In this document: piece by piece, positions 16,915 through 25,827 of the stretch | Numbering within the stretch: the stretch's first letter is position 1 | Layout: each line of letters begins with the position of its first letter | NCBI RefSeq assembly: GCF_947494555.1 | Contig: NZ_CANLVF010000003.1 | Span: forward strand, 558,001 to 622,000 | DNA length: 64,000 bases | From: an uncultured Roseibium sp. | GTDB taxonomy: Bacteria; Pseudomonadota; Alphaproteobacteria; Rhizobiales; Stappiaceae | Direction: 5' to 3' | The notes under the pieces: model-generated | The model's database searches: none | Seen by the model: the letters and a program-made list of their open reading frames with translations, nothing else | What the model was told of the DNA's origin: nothing | Program-made: the position numbers and the translations under genes

Positions 16915-17559
16915 ATGAAAATCGGCATCATCGGCTCCGGCGGCATGGCAAAAGCGCTGGCCGGCAAATGGAGTTCCAAACATCAGGTCATGTTGTCAGG
17001 CCGGGACCTCGACAAGGCCTCCAATGTCGCAGCAGAGGTCGGCGCAAGCGCAGGCACGGCAAAAGAAGCCGCTGCATTCGGCGAAGTGATTGTCCTCGCA
17101 ACACGTTGGGAGGACGTCTTCAGCGGTATCGACAGCGCAGGTGGCCCGGAGGTCTTTCAAGGCAAGGTCGTCATCGACATCAACAATCCGGTCAACTTCG
17201 AGACCTTTTTGACGACGCGCGACGACAAAAGGTCGCTGACACAAGCCATTGCCGGTCACCTTCCGGGCGCGCATGTCGGCAAGGCCTTCAACATGGCACA
17301 GGTGGCCGTTTGGGAAGACCAGGACATGACCTATGACGGTCGCCAGATGGTGACTTTGTACACGGCCGACGAGCGCGCCGACGCGGTGATAGCTGAGCTG
17401 ATCGGGGATGTCGGTGCGGAACCGCTGCGTCTTGGTGGCAACGAATATGCGTACCAGCTGGAGGCAGCGGCAGCGATCGTCATCAAGTTCCTGTTCGCCG
17501 GCCGAAACCCGCAGACCATTCTCAATTTCATTCAGCCCGAAGTCAGGGACGTCCGATGA
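16915..17559 (+). CDS. NADPH-binding reductase, F420/NADP oxidoreductase-like
   Basis: The 214-residue Rossmann protein opens with MKIGIIGSGGMAKALAG, the dinucleotide motif of the NADP oxidoreductase/coenzyme F420-dependent family, followed by VMLSGRDLDKA with an Arg suited to NADP phosphate. Later DINNPVNF and HVGKAFNMAQ match these small reductases. True F420 use is unlikely to be provable from sequence; many bacterial members are simply NADPH-dependent. The ATG at 16915 was picked since AAGGAG is 6 bp upstream; ATG 16909 is embedded in that site. It should be controlled by the divergent LysR protein. The last 17 bp overlap the convergent gene. Confidence 0.88.
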   Translation: MKIGIIGSGGMAKALAGKWSSKHQVMLSGRDLDKASNVAAEVGASAGTAKEAAAFGEVIVLATRWEDVFSGIDSAGGPEVFQGKVVIDINNPVNFETFLTTRDDKRSLTQAIAGHLPGAHVGKAFNMAQVAVWEDQDMTYDGRQMVTLYTADERADAVIAELIGDVGAEPLRLGGNEYAYQLEAAAAIVIKFLFAGRNPQTILNFIQPEVRDVR

Positions 17560-18634
17560 AACTTTCCGACGTCCCGATCGCGGATGTTTGCAGGCGTAAG
17601 ACTGCCTGGTCCGATCGCCCAACCCTTGAGCGCAGATAGCTGCTCCAAGTGTTTGCATCTTCAAATTCCCAAGGCGGCCGAATGTCCGGCCTCAGTTTTT
17701 GCCGCTCCAGGAGCTCTTCTTCGCTGACGCTGCTATCGATCAGTCCGAGCTCCTGGAACAGACCGACCGATGCACCCGGAACCCAGCGGCGCAGGTCATA
17801 CCAGGGAACGGTTTCCCTGAGACGCGGGCTGAGCTTCAAGAGCGTTGTGAAACAGCTTTCTGAAATCGTTGAATAGAATTGAGGCGTCTGGTGAAGGCTC
17901 GCAACAAACTCAAGAAGGTGTCTGAGATACGCCCTTCCTTCTTCACCTGTTCCTTCCAGATCAAAGAAATAGAGATCGTTCGGCGGAACGCGCGCGAGCC
18001 GCTTCCAAAGAAGATCCCGTTCCGTGCCCAACACGGGATAAAGCTGATCGTGTTTGAAAAACCCGGCAACGGCATCAAACGTGTCCCAACTTGTCCGCCG
18101 GGCCTCGAAGGATACGGCCAGATGATCGCCATTTGAGAAGGCAAAACTCATCATGACGTGGACCGTTGCCGCCGAATTGCCGAATGGCTGGTAAATAAGC
18201 TGTATCCCGCTCAACTCATTCAGATCGAATGTTCGTGTCGTCCAGCGAGGTTGGGCAGGCTCATCAATTTGATGGACCGCGTCGCGGAAATTGATAATTT
18301 CGGCAAGATCCCCGTCGAACTTCACATCCACAATGCGCTCATGCAGCGGCACAAAGCTCTGAGGGTAGAGTTCCTTCTGGGAATAGGCCGAAAGGAACAG
18401 CGAAATAGCACCAATCACCGCGACCCGGCGCCAGTGCCGAACGGTTCCGGGAACAAACCATAATGCGGCTAGGCCTGGAACCGCACAGAGCGCAAGACCC
18501 GTCCGCAGCCAGTCGGGCCAGCCAAGCCAATAGTAGCTGGCGGCGGCCATGAAGGTTGAAGCCAGGATGACAGCGAGCCCGGCCAAGAACCCGAGAAGAC
18601 GCGCAAGGCGTTTTTTCACGGCCTTCAATCCCAT
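17543..18634 (-). CDS. DUF4105 (Lnb N-terminal-like) membrane protein
   Basis: The 363-residue protein has three N-terminal hydrophobic segments (about 12-35, 43-60, 70-85), then a periplasmic domain. FSNGDHLAVSFEARRTS, ERDLLWKRLARVPP and the late cysteine SESCFTTLLKLSPR match the DUF4105 pattern (lacto-N-biosidase N-terminal-type, papain/NlpC-like fold suggested). It may be a periplasmic cysteine hydrolase, but activity is not shown. It lies 40 bp after gltS on the same strand and may be cotranscribed. The C-terminal 17 bp overlap the convergent reductase gene. Confidence 0.78.
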   Translation of the reverse strand: MGLKAVKKRLARLLGFLAGLAVILASTFMAAASYYWLGWPDWLRTGLALCAVPGLAALWFVPGTVRHWRRVAVIGAISLFLSAYSQKELYPQSFVPLHERIVDVKFDGDLAEIINFRDAVHQIDEPAQPRWTTRTFDLNELSGIQLIYQPFGNSAATVHVMMSFAFSNGDHLAVSFEARRTSWDTFDAVAGFFKHDQLYPVLGTERDLLWKRLARVPPNDLYFFDLEGTGEEGRAYLRHLLEFVASLHQTPQFYSTISESCFTTLLKLSPRLRETVPWYDLRRWVPGASVGLFQELGLIDSSVSEEELLERQKLRPDIRPPWEFEDANTWSSYLRSRVGRSDQAVLRLQTSAIGTSESFIGRP

Positions 18635-18674
18635 GACCTGACATCACTCGACCGTCTTGCAGCGAGACAAGCCG

Positions 18675-19904
18675 TCATCCGAGCGCCAGAAACCATTGAA
18701 TGATGAACGCGTTCGCCAAGTCGACAAAGAAAGCGGATATCAACGGCAGGACGATGAATGCCAGCGGGGACGGACCGTACCGCTGCGTGACCGCTTTCAT
18801 GTTGGCAATCGCAGTGGGTGTGGCCCCGAGCGCAAAACCGGCGAAACCGGCAGACAGCACCGCGGCAAAGTAATTTCGTCCCATGACCCGGAAAACGATC
18901 AGGACGATGAAGAGGGTTGCGGCAACCGCCTGCAGAACCATCGTTACCGCCAGGACACCCGCGCTTCCCGCAAGCGTCCAAAGCTCCATGCTCATCAGGG
19001 ACATCGACAGGAACACCGACAGACTGAACTCGTTGATCAGATCCATGGACTGAGTACCCGCCGGTGATTTTGCTTTTTTGAAAATGGCGGGAACGAGGTT
19101 TGACAAAACAATGCCGGCAATCAGGCAGGGCACAAACAGCGGCAGTTTCAGACCTGCGGTGAGCAGGCTCTCATGGGCAGAATAGCCGATTACGATGGCG
19201 ACGTGGATCCAAAGGATGCACCGCATGATTTCGACGTGATTGATCGGAGCGCGCGTTTCGTCCGTCGCCGCAGCTTCATGTGTCTCGCTCCCCTCTTCGC
19301 CAGCCGGTGCAGCGCTCTTGTTTTTGGCGATCAGGAACTTGGCAATCGGCCCGCCGAGAACGCTGGCAAGTATGAGGCCCACCGTCGCCGATGCAATGCC
19401 AAGCTCAGCAGCACCGGTCACACCATATTGCGAGGCGATTGTTGGGCCCCAAGCAATGGCTGTTCCGTGTCCGCCGATCAGCGATGCCGTGCCTAGAAGA
19501 ACACCCGCCTGGGAGGGCAGGCCAAAAAGCAGCGCACCTGCCGAGCCGACAACATTTTGCACAATCATGAAAACAAGCGTGAGTGCGAGCATCACCGCCA
19601 GAATCGGACCACCGCGGGTCAGATCGGATATGCGCGCATTCAGCCCAACCGTCGTAAAGAAGTAGACCAGAAGAAAATCGCGAACCGACAGGTCGTACTC
19701 GATCGTCCGGCCCGTGCCCACCACCACGAGAAGCGCGCAAATGGCTGCGGCGAGCCCTCCGCTAACCGGTTCGGGAATACTGTAAGACGACAGGATCGTG
19801 AATCTCTTTGTGAGCCGCGCGCCCAGGAAATAAACGATTATGCCCAATGTGAAAGCTGCAAAGCTGTCAATGACGATCGGATCGGCAGCGGCCACGGGAT
19901 CCAT
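18675..19904 (-). CDS. gltS: sodium/glutamate symporter GltS
   Basis: The 409-residue polytopic protein matches GltS throughout: DSFAAFTLGIIVYFLGARL at the start, YSIPEPVSGGL, VYFFTTVGLNA, and GTASLIGGHGTAIAWGP, plus the symmetrical second half (GFALGATPTAIANMKAV). GltS imports glutamate with Na+. A variable charged loop around 205-225 separates the two halves. GGAGAAG precedes the ATG. Genes around do not point to a specialised substrate, so plain glutamate uptake is the best call. Confidence 0.95.
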   Translation of the reverse strand: MDPVAAADPIVIDSFAAFTLGIIVYFLGARLTKRFTILSSYSIPEPVSGGLAAAICALLVVVGTGRTIEYDLSVRDFLLVYFFTTVGLNARISDLTRGGPILAVMLALTLVFMIVQNVVGSAGALLFGLPSQAGVLLGTASLIGGHGTAIAWGPTIASQYGVTGAAELGIASATVGLILASVLGGPIAKFLIAKNKSAAPAGEEGSETHEAAATDETRAPINHVEIMRCILWIHVAIVIGYSAHESLLTAGLKLPLFVPCLIAGIVLSNLVPAIFKKAKSPAGTQSMDLINEFSLSVFLSMSLMSMELWTLAGSAGVLAVTMVLQAVAATLFIVLIVFRVMGRNYFAAVLSAGFAGFALGATPTAIANMKAVTQRYGPSPLAFIVLPLISAFFVDLANAFIIQWFLALG

Positions 19905-20127
19905 AGACTTCTCCGTATGCTGACCGTTCCCGCCGGTGGCTCACGCGTTCCTCGTCAACACGCTTGCCTTCCGATCAGATTGCCGGTCATGAACTACACT
20001 TGTCTTTAAAGACTCATCGTAGTCCATCGGCAAGACCAAGACCAAGACCATCCAGGTGTCTCATCGGAAATTGCCTTTCGCCAAGCGTACGTCGGACGAA
20101 GCGCCAATCGGCAACGGCGTCTGTCTC

Positions 20128-21201
20128 TCAGATCCGTTCTGCCGCCTCGAGTGCGCCTTCCAGAAATCCACCGTTTTCAGGCGCCGTTTCTGTACCCGAA
20201 AAGAGGACTCGCCCCTGCCAGGGATCTGCATCCAGGCCGATCTGGCGATACCGCGGATGGACGGATAGGTCAGGCACATCCAGGGACGTTGCCGTTTCGG
20301 GCTGCTTTGCCCAGTTCACCAGATGCACACGAACCGGGTGCGCAGCCTCCGGCCCAAAGAGTTCCACAAGATGCGCGACTGCGTCGCGTTCAAGCGGCTC
20401 ATCGTCGCCGTCAGAACCGCCTCGGCCCGGGGCAACGAAACCGAACAGGGCAGCTTCCCTGGAGGCATCGACATCCGGTGACGCGTCATGGATCTCAAAC
20501 AGCGGTCCACGATGGCTGATCGCATCTCCCGACAGACCAAGATCGCGCCAGAACGCGCGCTCGTAGATCGCAACAAACTTCGCGTGACCGGCCATCCAGG
20601 TCGGCACCGCATCCAGCATTTTGGAGAAACCTTCAGGCAGTGCCGGCCTGAACCGGATCCGGGCTGAAACCAGGCGCGGCGGCATGGCCAAAACGACACG
20701 GTCGGCGAGAAATCCGAAAGCGCCATCAGCTGCCGATCCCGTCAAGAGAATTCCGTCCTCCGATACGTCAAGACCCGTGACGGCGTGCTCGAGCAGGACT
20801 GCGCCTGCCGGCAAATCGGCAGCCAGCTTGTCGGTAAGCCGCGCGAGCCCCCCTGGCAGTCTCAAGGCTTCACCCATTGTTGCGAAGTCGAGATCCCGCC
20901 GGATGAGACCGTTCTGATCCTGGAACACAAGTCTCCCGGCAGAATGCTGCCGCATGAGTGGCAGATCGAGATCGGCAACGAGCTTCAACATCCGCGCGTT
21001 GTGGGGCCAAACCCAGGCAGGGCCGAGATCATAGCGAATGTCGTGCGACACCGCACCGGACAGCGAAAGAATACGGCCGCCGACACGATCTCGTGCTTCG
21101 AAGAGTTTGACACTCTCCCTCCTCGACACCAAAGATCGCGCTGACACGAGACCGCTTAGCCCTGCTCCGACAATCGCCGTCTCCACTTTTTCGAGTCTCA
21201 C
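20128..21201 (-). CDS. FAD-dependent amine oxidase (flavin monoamine oxidase family)
   Basis: From a GTG at 21201, this protein of 357 residues opens with VETAIVGAGLSGLVSARSL, the FAD Rossmann motif, and RVGGRIL, then ends with the C-terminal FAD motif region (VLFSGTETAPENGGFLEGA). This is the amine-oxidase/protoporphyrinogen oxidase fold. It should oxidise an amine or similar substrate with O2 in the cytoplasm. The upstream extension (to 21270) overlaps the cupin gene, while GGAAAGGA before the GTG gives a normal start 20 bp after that gene's stop. The pairing with the cupin gene implies one transcript. Confidence 0.92.
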   Translation of the reverse strand: MRLEKVETAIVGAGLSGLVSARSLVSRRESVKLFEARDRVGGRILSLSGAVSHDIRYDLGPAWVWPHNARMLKLVADLDLPLMRQHSAGRLVFQDQNGLIRRDLDFATMGEALRLPGGLARLTDKLAADLPAGAVLLEHAVTGLDVSEDGILLTGSAADGAFGFLADRVVLAMPPRLVSARIRFRPALPEGFSKMLDAVPTWMAGHAKFVAIYERAFWRDLGLSGDAISHRGPLFEIHDASPDVDASREAALFGFVAPGRGGSDGDDEPLERDAVAHLVELFGPEAAHPVRVHLVNWAKQPETATSLDVPDLSVHPRYRQIGLDADPWQGRVLFSGTETAPENGGFLEGALEAAERI

Positions 21202-21221
21202 CGGAGTGTCCTTTCCGACCG

Positions 21222-21899
21222 TCAGGCGCCGGGCGCCGAAACGTGATTGAGATGCCCCGTCTTGATCCAAAGCCGCGCGCCTTCCACGCCGGCGGTCAGA
21301 TCAATCTGTTCACCGACCGGCCTGCGGACCCATGACCAGGGATCCAGCCTCTCGCCACCCGAAATCACGTTGCCCTCCAAAATCAGAATTTCCGCACCAC
21401 CCGGCGCATCGATCGTGGCGCCCGTGCCGGCGTCCCAGATTTCAATGCTTACTTTTTCGCGGGCATCTTCAAAAAGGGGTGAAATCCTGACGCCCTTTCG
21501 CTGTTCGTCCGCGACCGACCCCAGCTTTTTGGTGTCGATGCGCACATGGCTGCGATCCTCAGGGTCGAATTGCCAGAGCTTGACAAAGATCACCGCACCT
21601 TGCGGCGCACTCGGCGTGTGGCTCGAGCCCGGCGGATTGCGAATGTAGGAGCCGACGGGAAAGGCACCGTGCTCGTCTTCGAAAACGCCTTCAAGAACGA
21701 TAAACTCTTCGCCGCCGTCATGTGTATGGGACGAGAAGGCACTGCCCGGCGCATAGCGCACGATCGTCGTCGCACGGGCGACTTCATCCCCAAGCCGGTC
21801 CAGCATCATCCGCTCAACGCCCGGCATTGGCGATTTCACCCACTTGTGGTGTTGCGGCACGACCTGAACACTCTGGTCAAATTCAGCATTCAGTTCCAT
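21222..21899 (-). CDS. bicupin protein, ChrR-like
   Basis: The 225-residue protein has two cupin domains. The first (about 35-105) keeps metal ligands in FSSHTHDGGEEFIVLEGVF and PPGSSHTP, as in the C-terminal cupin of ChrR anti-sigma factors. The second (about 145-220) has lost most histidines (GGAEILILEGNV). There is no ZAS anti-sigma domain, so it is an independent cupin, perhaps a reactive-oxygen or small-molecule sensor/enzyme. The ATG at 21899 is preceded by AAAGGA. It lies 20 bp upstream of the amine oxidase, and the two likely form an operon. Confidence 0.85.
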   Translation of the reverse strand: MELNAEFDQSVQVVPQHHKWVKSPMPGVERMMLDRLGDEVARATTIVRYAPGSAFSSHTHDGGEEFIVLEGVFEDEHGAFPVGSYIRNPPGSSHTPSAPQGAVIFVKLWQFDPEDRSHVRIDTKKLGSVADEQRKGVRISPLFEDAREKVSIEIWDAGTGATIDAPGGAEILILEGNVISGGERLDPWSWVRRPVGEQIDLTAGVEGARLWIKTGHLNHVSAPGA

Positions 21900-22159
21900 G
21901 TCCTGTTTCCTTTCAGCACGGCGACGGTGCACATGACTTACGGCACAAGGCCTGCGCCAAATTGCGTTGTTTCACGTTCAGCAACGAAATTAACATAACT
22001 ATCTACTGATAGATAGATCGTGATTCTATTGGAGATACTCAATTCACGAACGCGTGAAAGGACTGCCTTATCTGCGGTGCTTTCATCCAGGCAAACGTGC
22101 GTGTTCGAAGTTCGGTGTTTTGGAATTCCAGCCTTCGTGCGTCCTGCAGCTGCCTCGGA

Positions 22160-22639
22160 TCAGATTGTACCCAAGGATCCGAGAAGAAGAGACCCCATAA
22201 CGGCGATGCTCAAAGGTATCCGTAATTTCGGATACCAGGCAGGAGCTTCGCCGCGCATCGAGGCCTGCAGGTCAAGGTATAGGACAAGCGCAAAGGCGGC
22301 GGAGAGAACCAGCAAGCCCGGAAAGACTGGCATAAGCAAAGCAACCCAGCCGATCAGCGAGGGAACAACACTTAACCCGAGCCTGGTCGCGGACAGATTT
22401 GGTCGCCCTTCACGCCCCATCGTGAGACCCCACTGAATGCCGCCCAGAAATGACAGTATGACGGCACCATAAACAGCGAGTGCGTAAGCCGCCCACGCGG
22501 ACCAGACTTGCGGACCGAAGACGGCAATCAGCGCAGCCGCGACAAACGGCAAAGCCCCTGTCCCGCCGAGCCACTTTGCCGGCAGCGGCACGGCTGCCTG
22601 CGTCGGGCTTGGAGACATGTGCGTATTCTCCGAAGTCAT
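22160..22639 (-). CDS. DUF3429 inner-membrane protein
   Basis: About 159 residues with five hydrophobic segments. WLGGTGALPFVAAALIAV, YGAVILSFLGGIQWG and YLDLQASMRGEAPAWYPKLR are typical of DUF3429. The function is unknown. Starts at 22618 and 22639 both have ribosome sites; the longer was taken. It has no obvious operon partner. Confidence 0.85.
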   Translation of the reverse strand: MTSENTHMSPSPTQAAVPLPAKWLGGTGALPFVAAALIAVFGPQVWSAWAAYALAVYGAVILSFLGGIQWGLTMGREGRPNLSATRLGLSVVPSLIGWVALLMPVFPGLLVLSAAFALVLYLDLQASMRGEAPAWYPKLRIPLSIAVMGSLLLGSLGTI

Positions 22640-22711
22640 TCTCTCCCGCAACTCCAATTCCGGCTGCCCGCTAGGGTGCCGATGCCCTTATTGCAACGGC
22701 AAGCATCTGCC

Positions 22712-23158
22712 TCAACGTCCACTGCGTTTCATTTCCTGCCGCCGCATCGGCATTGTGTCGATCAGTGAAAAAACATTGCTTGCAGCAACAGGTTCAGAAG
22801 AGCGCAGCTTGATGCCCGTGTCCTTTCCGAATAACAGCACTTCGAAGCGATCGTCCTTTTTTCGCACGAATGTTTTCAATTCATTGCCCGACAAACCGAG
22901 ATCGGGACCGGAAACGTGTGTTGCGTTGCTGCCGATAACTTCGATGACCGACATGTGGCGGTCATCGAGTTCCGACCTCATGCCCTTTAGCTGCTGACGC
23001 TGCGATCGCAGCGAAGGGTCTTCGTCGTTCGAAGCGAATACGACGAGAACCCTGTACTTCCAGGCCCAGCTATCGGACGGGCTTGCAAAAGCCGCGCTGC
23101 CAGCACCTGCGTTAAACGAAACCACCATCGCAAACAAAACTGCTATTGTTCTTGCCAA
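22712..23158 (-). CDS. DUF4174 exported protein
   Basis: A 148-residue precursor with a signal peptide (MARTIAVLFAMVVSFNAG, cleavage near AAFAS). The mature part, YRVLVVFASNDEDPSL, RQQLKGMRSELDDR and the FEVLLFGKDTGIKLRS core, matches DUF4174, a thioredoxin-fold-like family without the CxxC motif. A role in the periplasm is inferred from the signal only. Confidence 0.85.
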   Translation of the reverse strand: MARTIAVLFAMVVSFNAGAGSAAFASPSDSWAWKYRVLVVFASNDEDPSLRSQRQQLKGMRSELDDRHMSVIEVIGSNATHVSGPDLGLSGNELKTFVRKKDDRFEVLLFGKDTGIKLRSSEPVAASNVFSLIDTMPMRRQEMKRSGR

Positions 23159-23383
23159 CTTGTTTGAGCCCCTCCATGGACCGTCACCATTCGATTACGA
23201 TCAACCGCGACCGACGGATCTGAAAGGATGTGAATTCCTGAAACAAAATACAGCGCATGCCCGCCCGCGTATTCCGGCCGTCCGCAATATGGCTTCATTG
23301 TGCTCATAAAAGTGTGATTGGCATTCGCGACAATCACTGCATGATATTGCCTTCCATTCCAACTCCCTTCTCTGGAGAATTCA

Positions 23384-23845
23384 ATGCTCAACATTACTTT
23401 CAAAACGCTTCTGTCCGTTCTGGTGGTCGGCTCTTGGCTTACGGCCGCTCATGCCGCCGGTACAGACCGGGTTCACGTTCCGAGCGCGCATTCCGTAAAA
23501 CAGACCGCAGACAATCTCGTTGCCGCAGTCGAAAAGGCAGGAGCGAAGGTCTTCGCCCGTGTCGATCATGCGGCAGGCGGAAAAAGCGTCGACATGGAAA
23601 TTCCGGCAAACGAGCTCATCATCTTCGGCAACCCGCAGCTTGGAACACCGGTGATCCGCGATGCGCCTGAAGCCGGTCTCGATCTGCCGATCCGTGTTGC
23701 GATCATTGAAACCAGCGACGGCACCATCCTGGTCTACCACTCACCGGCGTCCCTTGCGGCCGCGCATGGCCTGCCGGCCGACCACCCGAGCATCGTCAAG
23801 ATGACAGGTGCCCTGAAAAACCTGACGGCAGCGGCAGCGAAGTAA
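23384..23845 (+). CDS. DUF302 exported protein
   Basis: A 153-residue precursor with a clean signal peptide (FKTLLSVLVVGSWLTAAHAA). The mature portion holds the DUF302 pattern: VKQTADNLVAAVEKAGAKVF, then FARVDHAAGG, and FGNPQLGTPVI, followed by a strand/helix end. DUF302 proteins are small periplasmic ligand-binding folds of unsettled function. GGAGA precedes the ATG at 23384. It is convergent with the monooxygenase gene. Confidence 0.9.
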   Translation: MLNITFKTLLSVLVVGSWLTAAHAAGTDRVHVPSAHSVKQTADNLVAAVEKAGAKVFARVDHAAGGKSVDMEIPANELIIFGNPQLGTPVIRDAPEAGLDLPIRVAIIETSDGTILVYHSPASLAAAHGLPADHPSIVKMTGALKNLTAAAAK

Positions 23846-23853
23846 GGTAGCTC

Positions 23854-23886
23854 ATCGCTGCTTCGTTGCCGGAACGCGGCAGCGAT
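23854..23886. terminator. stem-loop between convergent genes
   Basis: ATCGCTGC (23854-23861) pairs with GCAGCGAT (23879-23886), with an inner CGTT/AACG stem. It lies between the convergent DUF302 and monooxygenase genes. There is no clear U-tract, so its strength is uncertain. Confidence 0.45.
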
Positions 23887-23902
23887 AAGCCCGGCGCAGA
23901 GT

Positions 23903-24217
23903 TCATTCACTCAGAACGGGCACGAACCCTTCAAAATGCGGGTGGCCGACGTACATGTGTCTGTTGCTGCCCGCGTTTTTATGCGCGGCGCGGAAGTGCT
24001 CCGATTTCGTCCAGTTGATGAAATCCTGCCGGTCCGACCAAATCGTGTGCGTTGCATAGAGGGTCGTACCGCTGTCTTCGTCGAATGCGCCCTTCAAAAG
24101 GTGAAATGTCTGGAACCCCGGCACCTCGGAAAGCCGGGAGTCGCGCTCTTTCCAGACCTGCTCAAATGCGTCCTCCTGACCCTTCAGGATCGAAAAGCGA
24201 TTCATTGCCAGATACAT
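23903..24217 (-). CDS. IsdG/HmuQ-like antibiotic-biosynthesis-monooxygenase-fold protein
   Basis: The 104-residue ABM-fold protein has MYLAMNRFSILKGQEDAFEQ, VPGFQTFHLLKG, TTLYATHTIWSDR and WTKSEHFRAAHKNAG, close in pattern to the IsdG-type haem-degrading HmuQ/BhuQ enzymes of rhizobia and Brucella. A conserved Asn/Trp/His set (N6, W near the middle, H in FRAAHK) suits haem cleavage. Haem oxygenase activity is likely but not certain; no haem transporter lies near. A palindrome at 24266-24283 lies in its promoter region. Confidence 0.82.
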   Translation of the reverse strand: MYLAMNRFSILKGQEDAFEQVWKERDSRLSEVPGFQTFHLLKGAFDEDSGTTLYATHTIWSDRQDFINWTKSEHFRAAHKNAGSNRHMYVGHPHFEGFVPVLSE

Positions 24218-24265
24218 GTTCTGCTCCAGATTGGCGGCCGTGCGCTATTGCGTGGCCTTGGCCAT

Positions 24266-24283
24266 GTAACCTGAGTAGGTTAC
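24266..24283. promoter_or_regulatory. palindrome upstream of the monooxygenase gene
   Basis: GTAACCT (24266-24272), spacer GAGT, AGGTTAC (24277-24283) form a perfect 7-bp inverted repeat about 50 bp before the start codon. Its position suits a dimeric repressor site. It does not resemble the Irr/ICE box I know, so the regulator is open. Confidence 0.55.
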
Positions 24284-24467
24284 TCATGTTTTTCAAGTCT
24301 TTTCGCCTGTCCTCGCGAACCTGTCGCGTCGCTTGGCGCCTCTTGATCTTTTCCGGCTCGTTCACCCAGTTCACGTCACTGTGAACGGCAAATTGAGCGC
24401 AGGAGCAAACCATTTGGCCGATTGACCGTAGACACGAGCGATGGGGCGCAAGTAGGGAGCGCAAAAA

Positions 24468-25760
24468 ATGCCTACAAACACGATCCTCGATATCGCGAGC
24501 GGAAGTAACGATTTTCAAATTCTCACCGCGGCTCTCGGAGCCTTTCCGGATCTTGCCGCCGCTGCCGGTGACAAGAACGCACTGCTTACCGTTTTCGCAC
24601 CAACGGACCAGGCATTTCTCAACCTCGCCAATGCGCTCGACCCGACTGTCGGATCGGATGAGAACAAGGTCGTTCCAGCCCTTATTGCAGCATCGGAACT
24701 GTTGTCGCCTTCCGACAACCCGACGGCCTTCCTCAAGAATGTTCTGACTTATCATATCGCAGGCGGAGCACTTGACGGTGCCGCGGTGGCCGGCAGCAGC
24801 AGCATCACGACCCTTTCCGGCGAGACGATCGAGCCGGACACGTCATCCGGTCTTTCGCTCGGTGACAAGGACGACGGCTTTGCCGATCCCAACGTTGCCA
24901 ATCCCGCAGGCTCGGAAAACGGCATTGTCGCGGACAACGGCATTGTTCATGTGATCGACAACGTTCTGCTGCCATATGACATCACGTTTGCAAAGGGCGG
25001 TTTCCTGTTTACCGGTAATGGTCCGGACGCTGTCATAGGCTCCGATCATTTCGACTTCATTTCGCTTGGGAAGGGCGACGACATCGCCAATGGTCTCGGC
25101 GGGCATGACATCATTTTCGGCGGCAGGGGCAACGATCTCATCAAGGGCGGTGACGGCAACGACTACCTGTTCGGTGGACGCAACAACGACACGCTCGAAG
25201 GCGGTGCCGACAACGACTACTTGAACGGCGGACGCGGGCACGACTTCCTCGATGGCGGCGACGGTAACGACAGTCTTATCGGCGGCCGCGGCAAAGACGT
25301 TCTCGAAGGTGGAGCCGACAACGATTACCTCAATGGTGGCCGTGGAAAAGACAGCCTCGAAGGGGAAGAAGGCAACGACTTCCTGGTCGGCGGCCGGTCA
25401 GCCGACAGCTTCATTTTCAACCCGTTCCGTGAAGGCGAAGGCGACGACGTTATCGCTGATTTCAATGCCAAGCGGGACAAACTGGTTCTTGATCTGCGCG
25501 ATGGCGACCCGGAAGTTCTGGACGCGATTGCGGCGACGGGCGCCGCGGGGCTTCAGTTCACGGATCTGCTTGAATTCGACACCGATCCAGACACCGACGG
25601 CACCCAGGCAGCGGTTTCTTTGGGCGCGTCACACGATGGAGATCTCCTGATCACGCACCTGACTGGTACCATCGAGCTCAACGGCATTGCGTCCGACGTG
25701 GACCCCGCTGCGCTCATACCAGCGATCGAGTTTCTGGTGAACGACGAACCGCTCAGCTAA
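24468..25760 (+). CDS. FAS1-RTX fusion protein, probable type I secreted
   Basis: The 430-residue protein starts with a fasciclin (FAS1) domain, about 1-165: ALGAFPDLAAAAGDKNALL, TVFAPTDQAFLNLANAL and NGIVHVIDNVLLPYD. From about 195 to 310, glycine/aspartate-rich nonapeptides of the form GGxGxDxLx repeat without interruption, including LEGGADNDYLNGGRG twice. These fold into a Ca2+-binding beta-roll. The tail (about 310-430) resembles RTX C-terminal regions used by type I secretion. There is no Sec signal. FAS1 domains mediate cell adhesion, so it may be a secreted or matrix adhesin. No ABC/MFP exporter genes are nearby. GGGAG precedes the ATG. Confidence 0.9.
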   Translation: MPTNTILDIASGSNDFQILTAALGAFPDLAAAAGDKNALLTVFAPTDQAFLNLANALDPTVGSDENKVVPALIAASELLSPSDNPTAFLKNVLTYHIAGGALDGAAVAGSSSITTLSGETIEPDTSSGLSLGDKDDGFADPNVANPAGSENGIVADNGIVHVIDNVLLPYDITFAKGGFLFTGNGPDAVIGSDHFDFISLGKGDDIANGLGGHDIIFGGRGNDLIKGGDGNDYLFGGRNNDTLEGGADNDYLNGGRGHDFLDGGDGNDSLIGGRGKDVLEGGADNDYLNGGRGKDSLEGEEGNDFLVGGRSADSFIFNPFREGEGDDVIADFNAKRDKLVLDLRDGDPEVLDAIAATGAAGLQFTDLLEFDTDPDTDGTQAAVSLGASHDGDLLITHLTGTIELNGIASDVDPAALIPAIEFLVNDEPLS

Positions 25761-25794
25761 CGGCAGGGCCTAGCTGCGCGCGAGCGCGCCCGAG

Positions 25795-25827
25795 ACGGCA
25801 TCGGCCATCCGGCCGGTGCCGTTTTCT
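25795..25827 (+). terminator. terminator of the FAS1-RTX gene
   Basis: ACGGCATCGGCC (25795-25806), loop ATCC, GGCCGGTGCCGT (25811-25822), then a short T-run. One G-U pair interrupts an otherwise perfect 12-bp stem. It overlaps the end of the convergent gene and may act both ways. Confidence 0.8.

Noticed and set aside
20020..20060. Three copies of CAAGACC near 20030-20055
   Set aside because: Too short and in an ordinary gene-free stretch; probably chance or simple slippage.
25080..25400. Short direct DNA repeats that could look like a repeat array
   Set aside because: They are in-frame codons of the RTX nonapeptides; spacing and translation explain them, so this is not a CRISPR or a noncoding repeat.
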